Of a stretch of 64,000 nt of DNA, positions 44,276-55,555 are shown piece by piece. The stretch's first letter is position 1. Every line of letters starts with the position of its first letter. The position numbers were made by a program, and so were the translations under genes. The stretch is from Nothopassalora personata (taxonomy: Eukaryota > Ascomycota > Dothideomycetes > Mycosphaerellales > Mycosphaerellaceae). The stretch covers positions 186,001-250,000 of the forward strand of contig CM066297.1 in NCBI GenBank assembly GCA_033816765.1. The letters run 5' to 3'. Under the pieces are notes generated by a model, which was not told where the DNA came from, made no database searches, and saw only the letters and a program-made list of their open reading frames with translations.

Positions 44276-47200
44276 AAGTAGCGAAAGAAGCCTAGGGAAT
44301 ACGCGTAACTAGTTAAATATACAATAGTAGAATGTTACTAGCTAAATTAATACTTATAAAAGGTAGAACCGGACGTTTAGGATAATAGTACGAAGAGTCG
44401 ACTACGAGATCGAATTTAAATCTTAAAATAGTTATAGAAGCCTTTATTAGCGATTCTATTACTAAGACTCATGTTAGGTTTACTACTCCGTAAAATTAGG
44501 AGTAATGTATTAGCCTTAGTAACTACGAGGAACCCTAGGAGTAACGTATAGGTAAAACGCTACGCCCTAAGAAGTAAATATAGAAGAATCCTACTTCGAC
44601 GATAATAGAAGTAATAAGGAGAACTAGGACCTAGGATAGAATAGATTGTAGTTACTAGAACTATAGGGAGAAAGTTAAGAAACTGCTAGGCTAAATACTA
44701 TCGAGGAAGACTAGGATCTAGAAGAATAAAGCAAAGAAGATTTCTCCGAAGGAGAAGAGAGTAATACTAACGACGATAATAAAATATTTACCTTTACGAT
44801 AGACGTACTTAAGAAGCTATACGACATAATTATCTATCTATAGAGAAGGTACGAGGAATTTCTACTAAAGGTAAACGGACGACGAGTACTATAACCCGTT
44901 ATTTTTAATAAAGTCCTTAATAGCCTACGACGATAGGTTTAGGACTACCTACTTATAGAAGTAACCGAAAATCTAGGAGCTGCCGTTATCGAAAGATTAC
45001 CTATAGAAAGCTAAATTATAGATACTAGATATACTATACCGTTAGGAATATTTATATTAAATAAACTACATAATATAGTATAATATATACGCGTACTCTA
45101 CTTAGAAACGTAGAAGATCTAGGAACGTTACTAAAGATAGATATAAATATAGAAAGGATCGTACTAGGTTTAGGCGGAGGCCTTAAGACACGAAGTACAA
45201 CGTTTTATATACGAATAGGGAAAAGGATCAACTCCTGAGGAATAAGCGACCGAAAGAAGTTATATAATATAGAAAAGGCTTAAGTATTACTAATAGTAGA
45301 AGTAGTCTTCCGAATATAAGTAATTGTTAATAGTTATAGGACTAAGGTTATAATTAATTCCGGAGCGAGCGGGAATTTTACCTCCGAAACATTTATAAGG
45401 ACTAAAGGGATCGTAACCCGAAAGAAAGACTAAGGGTTTAAATTAATTGCGGTAGACGGATTATCCTTACCTAGTATAGAGCGAGAGACGATACTACTAC
45501 TACTAGTAATCTAATAGTACGACGAGGAAATTATCTTAGATATTACTAATATAGCTAGTTATAATATTATATTAGGTATACCTTAGTTAAGAAAGTATAA
45601 TCTTATAGTTAGCTAGAAGAGAGGAGTACTTATATTTAGGGAATATAATTACATTATTAACATTTAGCCTACGTAGTAGTAGCATTTACTAGTAGATAAG
45701 GTAAAGAGATAGCTAAATAGAATATAGCTTACGCCGACTAGAAGGATAAGAGAACTACCTTCGACCGGGATAGATACTAGCGTAAGGTCGCCGGGTTACA
45801 AAGTTACTAGTAGTAATAGAAGTAATATACTATTAAAGAATACTAATATCTTAGAGTTAAGTATTCCTAAGGAGTATCGTTAGTAGTCGCGACTCTTTAA
45901 AGAGGAGAGAGGTAAGGACGCCCTTACTAAGTACCGCCTATAGGATTATAAGATTAATATTTAGCTAGGGAAAGAGCCTCTATAAGAACCCCTATATTAA
46001 ATGTCTAAGAAAGAGCTATAGATCCTACGAGAATAGCTAAAGGAGAGGCTAGCTAAAGGATCGATAAGAAAATCTACCTCGAGTATTGGAACTCTATATA
46101 TATTTATTCTAAAAGTAAACGGGAAGTTACGACTCGTATAAGACTATAGGAACTTAAACGAGATTATAATTAAAAACTAATACCCGCTACCTAATATTAA
46201 AGAAGCGTAAGATAGATTAACCGGATTAGACTAGTATACGAAGATTAACCTACGAGATACCTTCTACGCTATATAAATAGTAGAAGGAGAGGAATAGAAA
46301 ACTACTTTTAGGACGAGATACGGACTTTACGAATTCTTAGTTATACTAATAGGATTAACTAACGTACCCGTATCCTATTAGGACCTTATTAATAAAACAC
46401 TTAGAAACCTACTCGACGTATACGTTATTATATATATAGACGGTATACTAGTCTATATAAAAGGATCCTTATAGAATTATATAAGATAAGTCTAAGACGT
46501 ATTTAAACGGCTTACGCGTTTAGGATTTAAGATAGTACCTAAAAAATGCGAATTCTATAAGAAAGAAGTTAAATTCTTAGGCTTTATTATTAGTATAATA
46601 GGGATAATAATTAACCCCACGAAGATATAGTTAATTAGAGAATAGCTAGAACTAAAGACAGTTAAGAACGTATAATCGTTCCTTAGACTCGCAAATTATA
46701 ACCGGAGATTTACTAAGGACTATTTAAAAATAGTAGTACTAATAACGATACTTATAAGAAAGACGTTAACTAGAAATAGGGAAAAGAGTAAACCGATACG
46801 TTTAAATAACTTAAGGAACAATACGTATCGGCCCCTACGCTTCAATTATTCAATAGTAAGGAAGTCTATATCGAGACTAATACGTCTAATATAGCAATAG
46901 GCGCGTATCTAATATAGATATACAACGGGTAAAGATACCTAGTAGCCTATTACTCCCGGAGAATAACTATAGCGGAATAGAACTACAATATCTATAATAA
47001 AGAGCTTCTAGCTATTATTACTACTATATAATATTACAGAGTATATATTAAGGGCCTAAGGCCTACTAAAGTTAATAATTCTTTCTAACTATAAGAATCT
47101 TACGTACTTTACGATAATAAAAGAACTTACCTAAAGGTAAGCCTACTAGTTAGAGCTACTAGGATAGTATAAGTTTAAGATTAAATATACTCTAGGAAGA

Positions 47201-48651
47201 GAGAATAGCCGCGCCGGCGCGCTAAGCTAAAGAAGCAACTATATAGAAGGGAAGGAACTAGTATAATATAAGATACTAAAGACAAACCCCGACGGAAGTC
47301 TTAGTACTAATATACGAGAGTTTAATAATATTATACGGATATTAGGCGATAAGGACGAACGATTCCCTATATCGTAAGGAAAATATTAAGTACTAAAGAA
47401 TTAAGAAGAAGAGTACATACGATAATACTACGACGAACTAATATATAGACACCCTAGAACTTTAAAGATAATAGACCTAATATAACGTAGCTTCTTATTT
47501 CTATAAATAAGACTTAAGGTACTATAATATATTAAGTAATACGTATACTACTAACGAAATAAGGCTACGAGATATATAAAATATAGTTACCTATAGTTTA
47601 GGACGCTACCGATAAAACTATAGGACGAAGTTACGATAGACTTTATTATAAAACTCCTACTATCAAAGTATTAAATTACTAAACAATTATACGATATAAT
47701 ACTAGTTATAGTTAATAGACTTATAAAATACGTATACTTTATTCCTATATTAGAGATATATAATATAGAGTAGCTCGGATACCTCGTACTAGATAGACTT
47801 ATCCAATACTACGAATTTCCTTAAGCGTTTATAATAGATAGAGATAAGCTATTTATATCGAACTACTAGAAAGCGCTTATAGAAACAATCGGAATTAAAT
47901 ATAAGCTATTAATAGTATACTATCTCGAGATAGACGGATAAACTAAGAGGATAAATTAGACGCTAGAACAATACCTACGATATTATATTAACTACGTATA
48001 AGACAACTAGGTTTTATTACTACTAATAGCGTAGATTATACTAAATAACTACAAATTATAGATAACTTTAACGATACTATTTTATACGAATTTAAGGAAA
48101 GATCCTAACCTATTTAGAACACCTAGATCCTACCTATAGGCCGAAAGAGTAATTGTAACGACGGATACTCTTAAGGAAGTGTATAAAGAAACACGTAAGG
48201 TAATTAAAGATATATAATAAAAACTATCTTAATAACGATAAGATATAAGAAAAATAGTACCTCTACTATAGGAGGGGAGTAAGGTCTATCTCCTTAATAA
48301 AAACTTTAAAATAAGGAGAAAGACTAAGAAGCTAGATTACGTTAAGGTCGGACTATTTTTATTAATAAAGTTATAGGACTAGTTAACTACCGCTTACGAC
48401 TACTACCTAACGTAAAAAACTACCTAGTCTTCTATATCTCTAAGTTAGAACCTATAGACGCTAAAACACCTTACTAAGAGAGCTTCTACTTCGAGCCGGA
48501 AGTAGAAAACGAATTTAAGGTCGAAAAAATCCTAGATAAGAAAGGTTAGCAATACCTTATTAAATAGAAAGAATACGACGAATTAGAAAATACCTAGGAA
48601 CTAAAAGAATACCTACGAAACTATTAGTAGAAGATTCGAGAGTATTAAAAC

Positions 48652-48705
48652 GGTATTTACTTAAAGTAACCGTACTATAAGATATAGTTACTTTTAAGTA
48701 AATAG
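48652..48705. repeat. Hairpin between pol end and tRNA-like sequence
   Basis: TATTTACTTAAAGTAAC near 48654 and GTTACTTTTAAGTAAATA ending near 48705 are near-perfect complements (one base extra) around about 16 nt. It might mark the end of the sense transcript or the antisense module's boundary; that role is a guess. Confidence 0.5.
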
Positions 48706-48707
48706 AC

Positions 48708-48780
48708 AACTAGGGTAGGAATTGAACCTACGACCTTAAGAGTTTAGATGACTTACGCTCTACTACTAAGCTACCTAGCC
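48708..48780 (-). other. tRNA-like sequence inside G3 copy 2, antisense to pol
   Basis: 73 nt, GGCTAGG...CCTAGTT acceptor, D arm GCTT/GAGC, T arm GTAGG-TTCAATT-CCTAC, anticodon arm 19 nt with a 9-nt loop. Same length, form and position as 2225-2297, with a handful of mostly transition differences. An evolved part of the element rather than a chromosomal tRNA gene. Confidence 0.6.
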
Positions 48781-48810
48781 AATTAATAGGAATAAGAGAA
48801 ACTTATAAAC

Positions 48811-49332
48811 TTATATTCCTCGAGAAGAAGGTAGCTAAGCTACTAATAGTACCGTCTTACTAGAAGGAACGGAGAAGTTAATCGCGCTATTAACGAAGTC
48901 GATCGAGGACTATACCGTAGGAGAAAGGCTAACGATCGCGTTCGCTATAAGATAATTAACGTCCTTAATTTCGCCCGAAGCCTCTATTTTAGCCTCTAGG
49001 TACTACGCCTTCTTATACGCGCGCTCTTCCGCTTAGCGGAGTATTACCTTATCCCTTATTAGACGCGCTAGGACCTCTACGAGCTCCTCCTTATCTTTTT
49101 CGACCTTCTTTTAATATTCCTCCCGAGTTTTATCTAAAGACTCCTAGGATAAGTTTATATACTTACGCCTACGACGAACATATTCCGAATACCGGAGCTG
49201 GAAATTGCCCTCTATTATAATATAAGAGAGACCGTTAAAGAAAGAATAATAGTAGGTAAGATCTACTAGGCGGCTATATTCGTTAATTTCCTTAGTAAGC
49301 TAAAGGCGGTTTTTAGAGGAAGAAGACGACAT
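48811..49332 (-). pseudogene. Antisense accessory ORF of G3 copy 2
   Basis: From ATG at 49332 the minus strand stays in frame for 173 codons to TAA at 48811, interrupted only by TAG/TAA where Gln fits. It begins MSSSSSKNRL, has an aromatic middle (LTYYYSFFNGLSY) and then a basic-acidic coiled coil (REEYQKKVEKDKEELVEVLA with the RIPped TAA read as Gln). Its sequence differs from the antisense ORF at 1650-2187, so the two copies carry divergent accessory modules behind a near-identical pol. Function unknown. Confidence 0.55.
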
Positions 49333-49409
49333 CGTTAATAAGTTAACTAAGGGGACGTTATATTATCTTATATAAGCTTTAGGACAAAGCTAGGCTAGAA
49401 GGGGGATAG

Positions 49410-49805
49410 TATTACGGTTTAGGCTAAGCTACGACGGTATATACGCCTATTAGTTAAAGAAGTTACGGATAATGTATAGGATTACTTACTTACTAGTAAC
49501 TTAGTAATTTAAGATTACTCGCTTACTAGCGACTTAGTAATCCGAGACGAGACTACTATAAATCTCCTTTATATTCAGGAACGCTAAAGAAGCCTTATAG
49601 TTTTAACGCGTTTAACTTACTATTTAATATTACTATTTAGAATATACCAAAACCTAACCTCTACTATAATATTTCTTAAGTCTTTACAAGACTAAGACAA
49701 TAACTACTTTATTACTCTCCCTTAAATTCTTATCGGCCCGAGAAGATACCTAATTAAGCTTATCTTCTTAACTTATAATATTATTAGGTTATACTAAACC
49801 TAATA
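49410..49805 (+). repeat. 3' LTR of G3 copy 2
   Basis: 396 bp, TATTACGG...CCTAATA, RIPped version of the solo LTR 31684-32109 (TGTTACGG...CCTAACA). Confidence 0.7.
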
Positions 49806-50161
49806 CTACCTTTTGCTAAGAACGTTCTTTATAGTATCTAGCTTCTATAATAACCTTTCCGCTAAAGTAATAAGTGTTTCTATTTGCCCTCCGTTATACT
49901 CGTATTATAACTCTTTAGATTTCGTTACTCATATTCTAAGTAACGACCGGACGAGATATATAACTTATATACGCGGCCCTCCTTCTAATAAGAATTGTAC
50001 GGACGTATTATAGTTTTACCGTCTCGAAAGATTTATGAAGCTTTCTTCTTACGACGAGAAGTAGACTTAGATTAGGAGGAAGATATCTTTACCGATATAC
50101 GGAAACAACTACGATATAACTTATAAAGCTCTAGGATAGAGCTAGACTAGAAGGAGAATAG
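49806..50161 (-). pseudogene. Fragment of a third antisense accessory ORF
   Basis: The minus strand from about 50110 down reads SKSTSRRKKKAS, then an EGRVYKLYISSGRYLEYE segment in which several Tyr could be RIPped Cys in a C-x2-C...C-x2-C spacing, like the Cys motif of 1650-2187. It is followed on the right by another G3-type LTR, so it is the 3' end of a further element. The 66-codon frame at 49813-50013 (plus) is incidental. Confidence 0.4.
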
Positions 50162-51112
50162 TATTACGGTTCTAATCTAGAGCTAAAGGATTTATCTAAT
50201 TAGATCTATATAGCTAGCGGACGCCTCTACTTAAGGAGTACTCTCCTACTTATAGGACTAAAACTAAGAAACTAAGAGAGTAACTTAAATAATATCTAAT
50301 CTCTCTAATCTCTCTAATCTCTCTAATCTCTCTAATCTCTCTAATCTCTCTAATCTCTCTAATCTCTCTAATCTCTCTAATCTCTCTAATCTCTCTAATC
50401 TCTCTAATCTCTCTAATCTCTCTAATCTCTCTAATCTCTCTAATCTCTCTAATCTCTCTAATCTCTCTAATCTCTCTAATCTCTCTAATCTCTCTAATCT
50501 CTCTAATCTCTCTAATCTCTCTAATCTCTCTAATCTCTCTAATCTCTCTAATCTCTCTAATCTCTCTAATCTCTCTAATCTCTCTAATCTCTCTAATCTC
50601 TCTAATCTCTCTAATCTCTCTAATCTCTCTAATCTCTCTAATCTCTCTAATCTCTCTAATCTCTCTAATCTCTCTAATCTCTCTAATCTCTCTAATCTCT
50701 CTAATCTCTCTAATCTCTCTAATCTCTCTAATCTCTCTAATCTCTCTAATCTCTCTAATCTCTCTAATCTCTCTAATCTCTCTAATCTCTCTAATCTCTC
50801 TAATCTCTCTAATCTCTCTAATCTCGAGAGAGTAGAGAGAATATAGAGAACATAGAGAGTAGATGCTCTATCTCCTTTATATTTAGGAACGCTAAGAACT
50901 CTTATAGTTTTAATACGTTTAACTTACTATTTAATATTACTATTTAGAATATACTAAAATCTAACCTCTACTATACTATTTCTTAAGTCTTTATAAGACT
51001 AAGATAACTACTACTTTATTACTCTCCCTTAACGTCTTATTAGCCCGAGAATAACCCCAATTAAGCTTATCTTCTTAACTTGTAATATTATTAGGTTATA
51101 CTAAACCTAACA
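50162..51112 (+). repeat. G3-type LTR swollen by a minisatellite
   Basis: Begins TATTACGG and ends CCTAACA like the LTR at 49410-49805, but is about 950 bp long because of the 9-bp tandem array at 50297-50825. Confidence 0.65.
50297..50825. repeat. 9-bp minisatellite TAATCTCTC, about 59 perfect units
   Basis: The unit repeats without a visible error for about 529 bp and decays on the right into gagagagtagagaga. The unit contains no CA or TG, so RIP has nothing to change in it. On the other strand it reads GAGAGATTA. Confidence 0.95.
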
Positions 51113-51600
51113 AAGGCGTCTAAAGAAGAAGGTAAGATTTAGTTTATCTATAACTACGAGGTTATAGGCGTACTATATATTATAATATTCCCTTATATCT
51201 CCTTTCTTCCGTATTAAACTTAGCAAATACTATATAGAACCTTAGTATACACGTCGTTTACCCATAATAGGTATAAGTAAATAACTAATTAAGTATCGTA
51301 AATAGATCTTAAGCTTTAAGCCTAATTATAAGTCTAATTATACTAGATTATAACACTAGTCGCTAAGTTGCTTAAGAGCTTAACTAGCTTAAGACTAGCT
51401 ATTAGACATTATACCTACTATTAACTAGTATACTATATAGTAATAAGTAATATAAAGAGATAGTAGTAATAACGGCAATTAAAGAAGATAGCGTTAGGAT
51501 ACTACTAGGAAAGAGCTATCTAGAGTTCAATAGATCTACTACTACGTATATCTATAATCTATAAGATTATAGGTTTTAGCGATGAGGTATATAGGGCCTA
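51113..51600. repeat. Junction of LTR remnants at the edge of the repeat block
   Basis: 51113-51197 matches the right end of a plus-strand G1 LTR (compare 10140-10223). 51198-51270 matches the end of the G4 repeat (compare 36235-36300). 51300-51370 resembles 13220-13280 of the copia remnant. From about 51590 composition becomes normal. Confidence 0.55.
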
Positions 51601-51893
51601 AGTGTTCTTCGCCCGGATCGTGCCGGCTTCTCTTCTCCTACTCCAACAACATAAATAGCACAACGCACTATGCTGTGCGCCCGTCAACCACTACATTGCT
51701 GGGCTCTAATAGCCCACCAAGCCTGTAGCGTAATCAAGGCGTGTCCCTCGGTCTTGCTTTTCATTAGTGACAATCCTCCTTCACCATGCCACAAGCGTGA
51801 GCATGAAGATACGATCGGGCTGTCATGTTTCGTCGGTGATTCCATCAATCTCGAACGCTAATCATCTTGACAGTACCTCGCTGCACAGCATGC

Positions 51894-52511
51894 TCAATCT
51901 ACTGACACCACGTTGTCGGCAGGCACGCACAAGTCCTTGGACGGCTCAATTACGCTGTCCTTCTGCGACTCGTGCGCCGCGGGCCTGCCCACAGGCCCCT
52001 CTTGCTGCTTCATACCCATGCGCCTTCGGCATTTCTTCAAGAACTTGCGCAATCTTGTCTTCTTGGACTTCCTCCCATCTCCAGATTGCCTCTCGTCGAC
52101 GGGCTTACTCGAGGCCCTGTCGAACCTCGGCAGAAATCTAGCCAGCACGCCGTATGAAGGCACGCGGTAGGTTTTGCGCTGAGGCTTTGCAGGCGCAGCT
52201 GTCTCTGTGCTGATGCTGAAGTCGGAAAACGCTGACGAGACGTTCTGCCGCTGCACACTCCCTGGGCCAGCCGATATCGCTACACAGTATTGTGCGAACG
52301 ACATTTCTCCCAGACCATTCGGTGGCGTGCTTGAGTCACGGCCCGGCGGACTCTGGTACTGGGACACGTGTACCTCCTTCCCAATCGTGTCCGTCTGGAC
52401 TGGGCGCATGGCTGGTACTCTCTGCCCGGGCGGAATGTTGGCCTCGAGAGATTCAAGGGCGCTGAGACACATGCGTCCTGGGTTGCAGCCATCATCATTC
52501 GGGGCCAACAT
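51894..52511 (-). CDS. Hypothetical basic protein
   Basis: 205 residues from ATG at 52511 to TGA at 51894. The N-terminal third is Pro/Ser-rich without clear structure. Around residues 145-167 there is a strongly basic stretch (RKSKKTRLRKFLKKCRRR) that could be a nuclear localisation signal. No signal peptide or membrane span; no family recognised. It diverges from the plus-strand genes beginning at 53009 and 53255, leaving about 0.5 kb between. Codon use and composition are those of the gene block. An extra 5' exon cannot be excluded. Confidence 0.5.
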   Translation of the reverse strand: MLAPNDDGCNPGRMCLSALESLEANIPPGQRVPAMRPVQTDTIGKEVHVSQYQSPPGRDSSTPPNGLGEMSFAQYCVAISAGPGSVQRQNVSSAFSDFSISTETAAPAKPQRKTYRVPSYGVLARFLPRFDRASSKPVDERQSGDGRKSKKTRLRKFLKKCRRRMGMKQQEGPVGRPAAHESQKDSVIEPSKDLCVPADNVVSVD

Positions 52512-53008
52512 CTTGCAGCTGTACTGAACGCAGAGATGTCCCGAGCTTTGCTGTCGCAGGGCAACGATTATGCTGCGTCTGGCAAAGCGAGATTTTTTTA
52601 ATGTGCGATCGTACTTGTCCCACGCTGACTATTCGACAGAGTTTGGCAGACCGGCACAACTATCGACAGTCATTCTTATCTCTGCGATCTCGAATGGTCC
52701 ATGTGCTCGGCCATGAACTACCATAGCACAAATATCGGCATGCCGATTGGAAGCCGTTGTTCGGCCCGAAGCTCAGCGAATGGTATACTTGGCATAACAT
52801 CGGACGCCTCTGCCACGTGGGAATGCTATAGTGGAAGAATCCAGTATTCCGGCGCACTTCAAATGCACACCACAGGGCTCGACTGGCCTGACGCGCTATT
52901 TGAAGGCAGCACATTGGGTAGGGTAATGTTCGAACGATCACGGCGCCAATAGATTGACCAGACAGAGTCTTCACGATTTGATGCCAGGATGAATGGACTC
53001 TCCAGAAC

Positions 53009-53203
53009 ATGGATGCCATTCCCAGGTTCTTGGTACTGTACTGCGTGTCTATTTTCTACCGTCCCGCGCCATGTATCATACGCGGTCTTGGCATCCAGAC
53101 CGATACGGAGTTCCTCTCTAGTGTGCTGGCCATGCTCGGTTTCTTCCTCGTGCTGCTTCTGCTGCTCACTTTCATCGGCGTGGTCCACGAACGAAGCGGC
53201 TGA
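53009..53203 (+). CDS. Small membrane protein, possibly Pmp3-like
   Basis: 64 codons. A hydrophobic first half (FLVLYCVSIFY) and a long hydrophobic span at about 39-58 (SVLAMLGFFLVLLLLLTFIGVV) predict two membrane segments. The layout P-x-x-x-G...DTEFL-x-x-VL-x-x-LG recalls the Pmp3/UPF0057 plasma-membrane proteolipids (about 50-60 residues), but the family's exact Pro-Pro and Gly-Cys-Gly motifs are not present. It shares the reading frame of the gene at 53255, with one TGA and 51 bases between. It could be an independent small gene or a 5' exon of that gene. Confidence 0.35.
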   Translation: MDAIPRFLVLYCVSIFYRPAPCIIRGLGIQTDTEFLSSVLAMLGFFLVLLLLLTFIGVVHERSG

Positions 53204-53254
53204 TCAAGAAATCCAGATCAGCAAGACATCATCGTAGATCAAACATCAAGGCGC

Positions 53255-55153
53255 ATGAGTATTGTCACAATGCGCCACATCCATCCTGCTCGTCGAGCAG
53301 TAAGCGAAGAAGAAATTGCGCCCCGTTCCTCGGATGAAGAAGATCCCAAGCCGAAGGAAGTCGCAGGAGCGAACCTACCCAGACATCGGCGCATCGCTCA
53401 ACACCTAAGCTGGATGATCAAAACCCCAGGGAAGAACAGGCGCGCATCATCAGCTTCAAGCGTGTACTCCCGCGATGATGCATCCAGGGGCTGCTCAATC
53501 CAGGAGAGGCCGAGTGTTGCAGCCAGGCCTCGCGGTACGATCGTACGACACTCCAGAATTGGCCAATCTGAGGTTGTGACGAGCACATCACAGGACCCAG
53601 ATGTACGCTTGCGGCGGTCGTTGGTGATCTCTGGTCAAGTTGATATGGTCCAGTCCGAGGCATCAGCGGGCTACTGTCGGCAGCAGTACATCACAGATCA
53701 AGATGAAGCAGATGCAGACGAGCAAGCCGCAATGGACCATGATGGGATGAAGTATGTCATCGGCCCCCAGCAGTATAAACCTCGGCAGCCTGAGGAGCAC
53801 GATGCAGCAGATCAGGTCGCTGGGCCACAGCAGTATCGGACGCGGCAGCCCGCGGAGCACGTAGAGTCAAAGCAGCAGCTCAGCCAACAGCTTTTCGTAC
53901 CTGAGCAACCACCTACCCTCCAGTCCAAGCGAAGCAGGCGCTGGACAATGCTCGGCCGATACACTGGCATCAATTTCGCGACAAGTAGTCAGTCGCTGTC
54001 GCCTTCACCTGGCCCAACGGACAATACGGAAAACGACTTCGCTGCGGAGAATGATGCCTCCAAGAAGAGAAAAAGCAAGCGTAGATTGCTCGCGATCATG
54101 TTCTCTCGTATGTCAAGACCATCCAACGCACCCGCCCATCAGAGCGCTACGCACGACGAGGACCAGAATCAGAGCAATGTCCATCAGAGCGCTACGCACG
54201 ACGAGGATCAGAATCAGAGCAATGCACAAAGTCCATCGCACGTCAGCACGAATCGCACTTCAATGCTCGACGGCCACCGCTTTGGCTCAACCTTCCTCAG
54301 GGAAAGCCACAACCCCGAGGGACCAAGCAGTGACTTGCATGGCTTCCCCTACCGCTCCGACGAGAACCCTCCCAGCATTGTGGAAACACCACTTCCCGCT
54401 CCATTTCTAGCACCAGAGCTCGCCCCGCATCTTCCGGTAGTTCTACCACCACGCGGCACTCTCGACTTCCGCCTCAATCTCCAATCCGGGATGCTCGGCT
54501 TACTCAGGAGCCAAACACAGCGGACACAGAGGCGTATTGTGCAAGACACACTCAAAGGAATGACCCGCGGCACCATCCGACGTCCAGATTGGCGGCTCAG
54601 CGACAAGAAGCTTCCGGAGAAGGAGGAGAGTTACCACACGGCTCACAGCGAGCCGATGCCTGCTGCGTCTGCCGTGCCCGTGGATAGTACGGAAACTGTC
54701 GACGCAAAGCAAGGCTGCTCGATCAGGCTTAGCTCTGGCAGGACAGTGTGGTTGCTGCATCCCAGCAAGAGGGAGCCAACCAGGATAGCCGAGATGCAGA
54801 AGCGGTGTGATGATGCGGATGAGGGGGAGATGCAGGATGCGATGACGGCTCTAGCGTGGGTCGATCACCAGAGTGATGGCGAGAATGATGTGCTGAGGAT
54901 TGCTGATGGGGATCACCAGTGTGGGGGAGAGCATGACTTTGTGAAGGATGAGGACGAGGACCTTAGGCCATCCGACTCGAGCCTCGGAAACGATGTGGAA
55001 GATGAGCGAATGGATGAGCACGTGGAGGGTGAGCACGTGGAGGATGAGCTTGAGGACCTCAGGCCGTGCGATCCTTGGCTCAGAGATTATGTGGAAGTTG
55101 GGGATGAGGAGTTTGTACCGCGCGCCCTGGGATTTACTGTCAGAAAGCCATGA
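53255..55153 (+). CDS. Hypothetical low-complexity acidic protein with internal repeats
   Basis: 632 residues, one uninterrupted frame from ATG at 53255 to TGA at 55151-55153. No signal peptide or membrane segment. Contains a 20-residue near-duplication around 170-209 (GPQQYKPRQPEEH / GPQQYRTRQPAEH) and an exact-type 15-residue tandem repeat around 295-324 (HQSATHDEDQNQSN), encoded by a 45-bp DNA repeat at 54137-54226. Basic patches (KKRKSKRR, about 270) alternate with an acidic C-terminus rich in Glu/Asp/Val (about 520-610). Likely disordered and lineage-specific; I recognise no domain. It is followed by 0.4 kb of intergenic DNA and converges on the UMP kinase gene. Confidence 0.65.
   Translation: MSIVTMRHIHPARRAVSEEEIAPRSSDEEDPKPKEVAGANLPRHRRIAQHLSWMIKTPGKNRRASSASSVYSRDDASRGCSIQERPSVAARPRGTIVRHSRIGQSEVVTSTSQDPDVRLRRSLVISGQVDMVQSEASAGYCRQQYITDQDEADADEQAAMDHDGMKYVIGPQQYKPRQPEEHDAADQVAGPQQYRTRQPAEHVESKQQLSQQLFVPEQPPTLQSKRSRRWTMLGRYTGINFATSSQSLSPSPGPTDNTENDFAAENDASKKRKSKRRLLAIMFSRMSRPSNAPAHQSATHDEDQNQSNVHQSATHDEDQNQSNAQSPSHVSTNRTSMLDGHRFGSTFLRESHNPEGPSSDLHGFPYRSDENPPSIVETPLPAPFLAPELAPHLPVVLPPRGTLDFRLNLQSGMLGLLRSQTQRTQRRIVQDTLKGMTRGTIRRPDWRLSDKKLPEKEESYHTAHSEPMPAASAVPVDSTETVDAKQGCSIRLSSGRTVWLLHPSKREPTRIAEMQKRCDDADEGEMQDAMTALAWVDHQSDGENDVLRIADGDHQCGGEHDFVKDEDEDLRPSDSSLGNDVEDERMDEHVEGEHVEDELEDLRPCDPWLRDYVEVGDEEFVPRALGFTVRKP
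54137..54226 (+). repeat. 45-bp tandem repeat, two units, coding
   Basis: Units at 54137-54181 and 54182-54226 differ by two or three bases and add a 15-residue repeat to the hypothetical protein. In-frame length suggests recent slippage or unequal exchange. Confidence 0.8.
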
Positions 55154-55555
55154 CTGGCGGGTACGGGGTAGCCCGTGTGAGTGTTTATTTGTGTTTGCGA
55201 TGCTTGGATCTCGAGGCTCATAGACTAGAAGTAGGACTTCGTAGTTGGACAATATACCTGTCATGGAAAAAGGTACATTTTGTTGGGGTGCAGTTGCGAC
55301 GGAGCGCTTCGCAATGACTCGAAGTGATTGGGAGAGGACAAGGTACTATGTGGGCTGTGTCGCTGTCAAGTCATGGCGTCGTGGAGATGTGAATTAATGT
55401 GTACAAGGACTGTGGAACGGCGTGAAGACTTGGGACCATCTGGATTAGAATGTGGGTCCCCCCGTCGTCTGTCGACGACTCTCTACGCATTGAACCCTCT
55501 CTGCCCCACTACGCAGCCTCTCCAGCTTACAATCCGTGTAGCTGGAAGCGAGCAC
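55154..55555. other. Intergenic, between convergent genes
   Basis: Normal composition, no convincing frame. Holds the 3' untranslated regions of the 53255 gene (plus) and the UMP kinase (minus). Confidence 0.5.

Larger units (their letters stand above)
44276..49805 (+). mobile_element. G3 second copy, 5' LTR not found
   Basis: Plus strand. Gag about 44290-45250, protease about 45300-45650, RT about 46070-46650, RNase H about 46850-47200, integrase about 47400-48100, chromodomain about 48480-48640 (FKVEKILDKKG), then the antisense tRNA-like sequence, antisense ORF and 3' LTR 49410-49805. Pol is very close to G3 1214-7940. In the RT box the second Asp reads as Gly (YIDGILV), a G/A change. No 5' LTR lies before gag. 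Confidence 0.7.

Noticed and set aside
50297..50825. Telomere repeat or interstitial telomere
   Set aside because: The unit is 9 bp (TAATCTCTC), not TTAGGG-like, and it lies inside an LTR.
50297..50825. CRISPR array
   Set aside because: Direct 9-bp tandem repeat without spacers, in a fungal genome.
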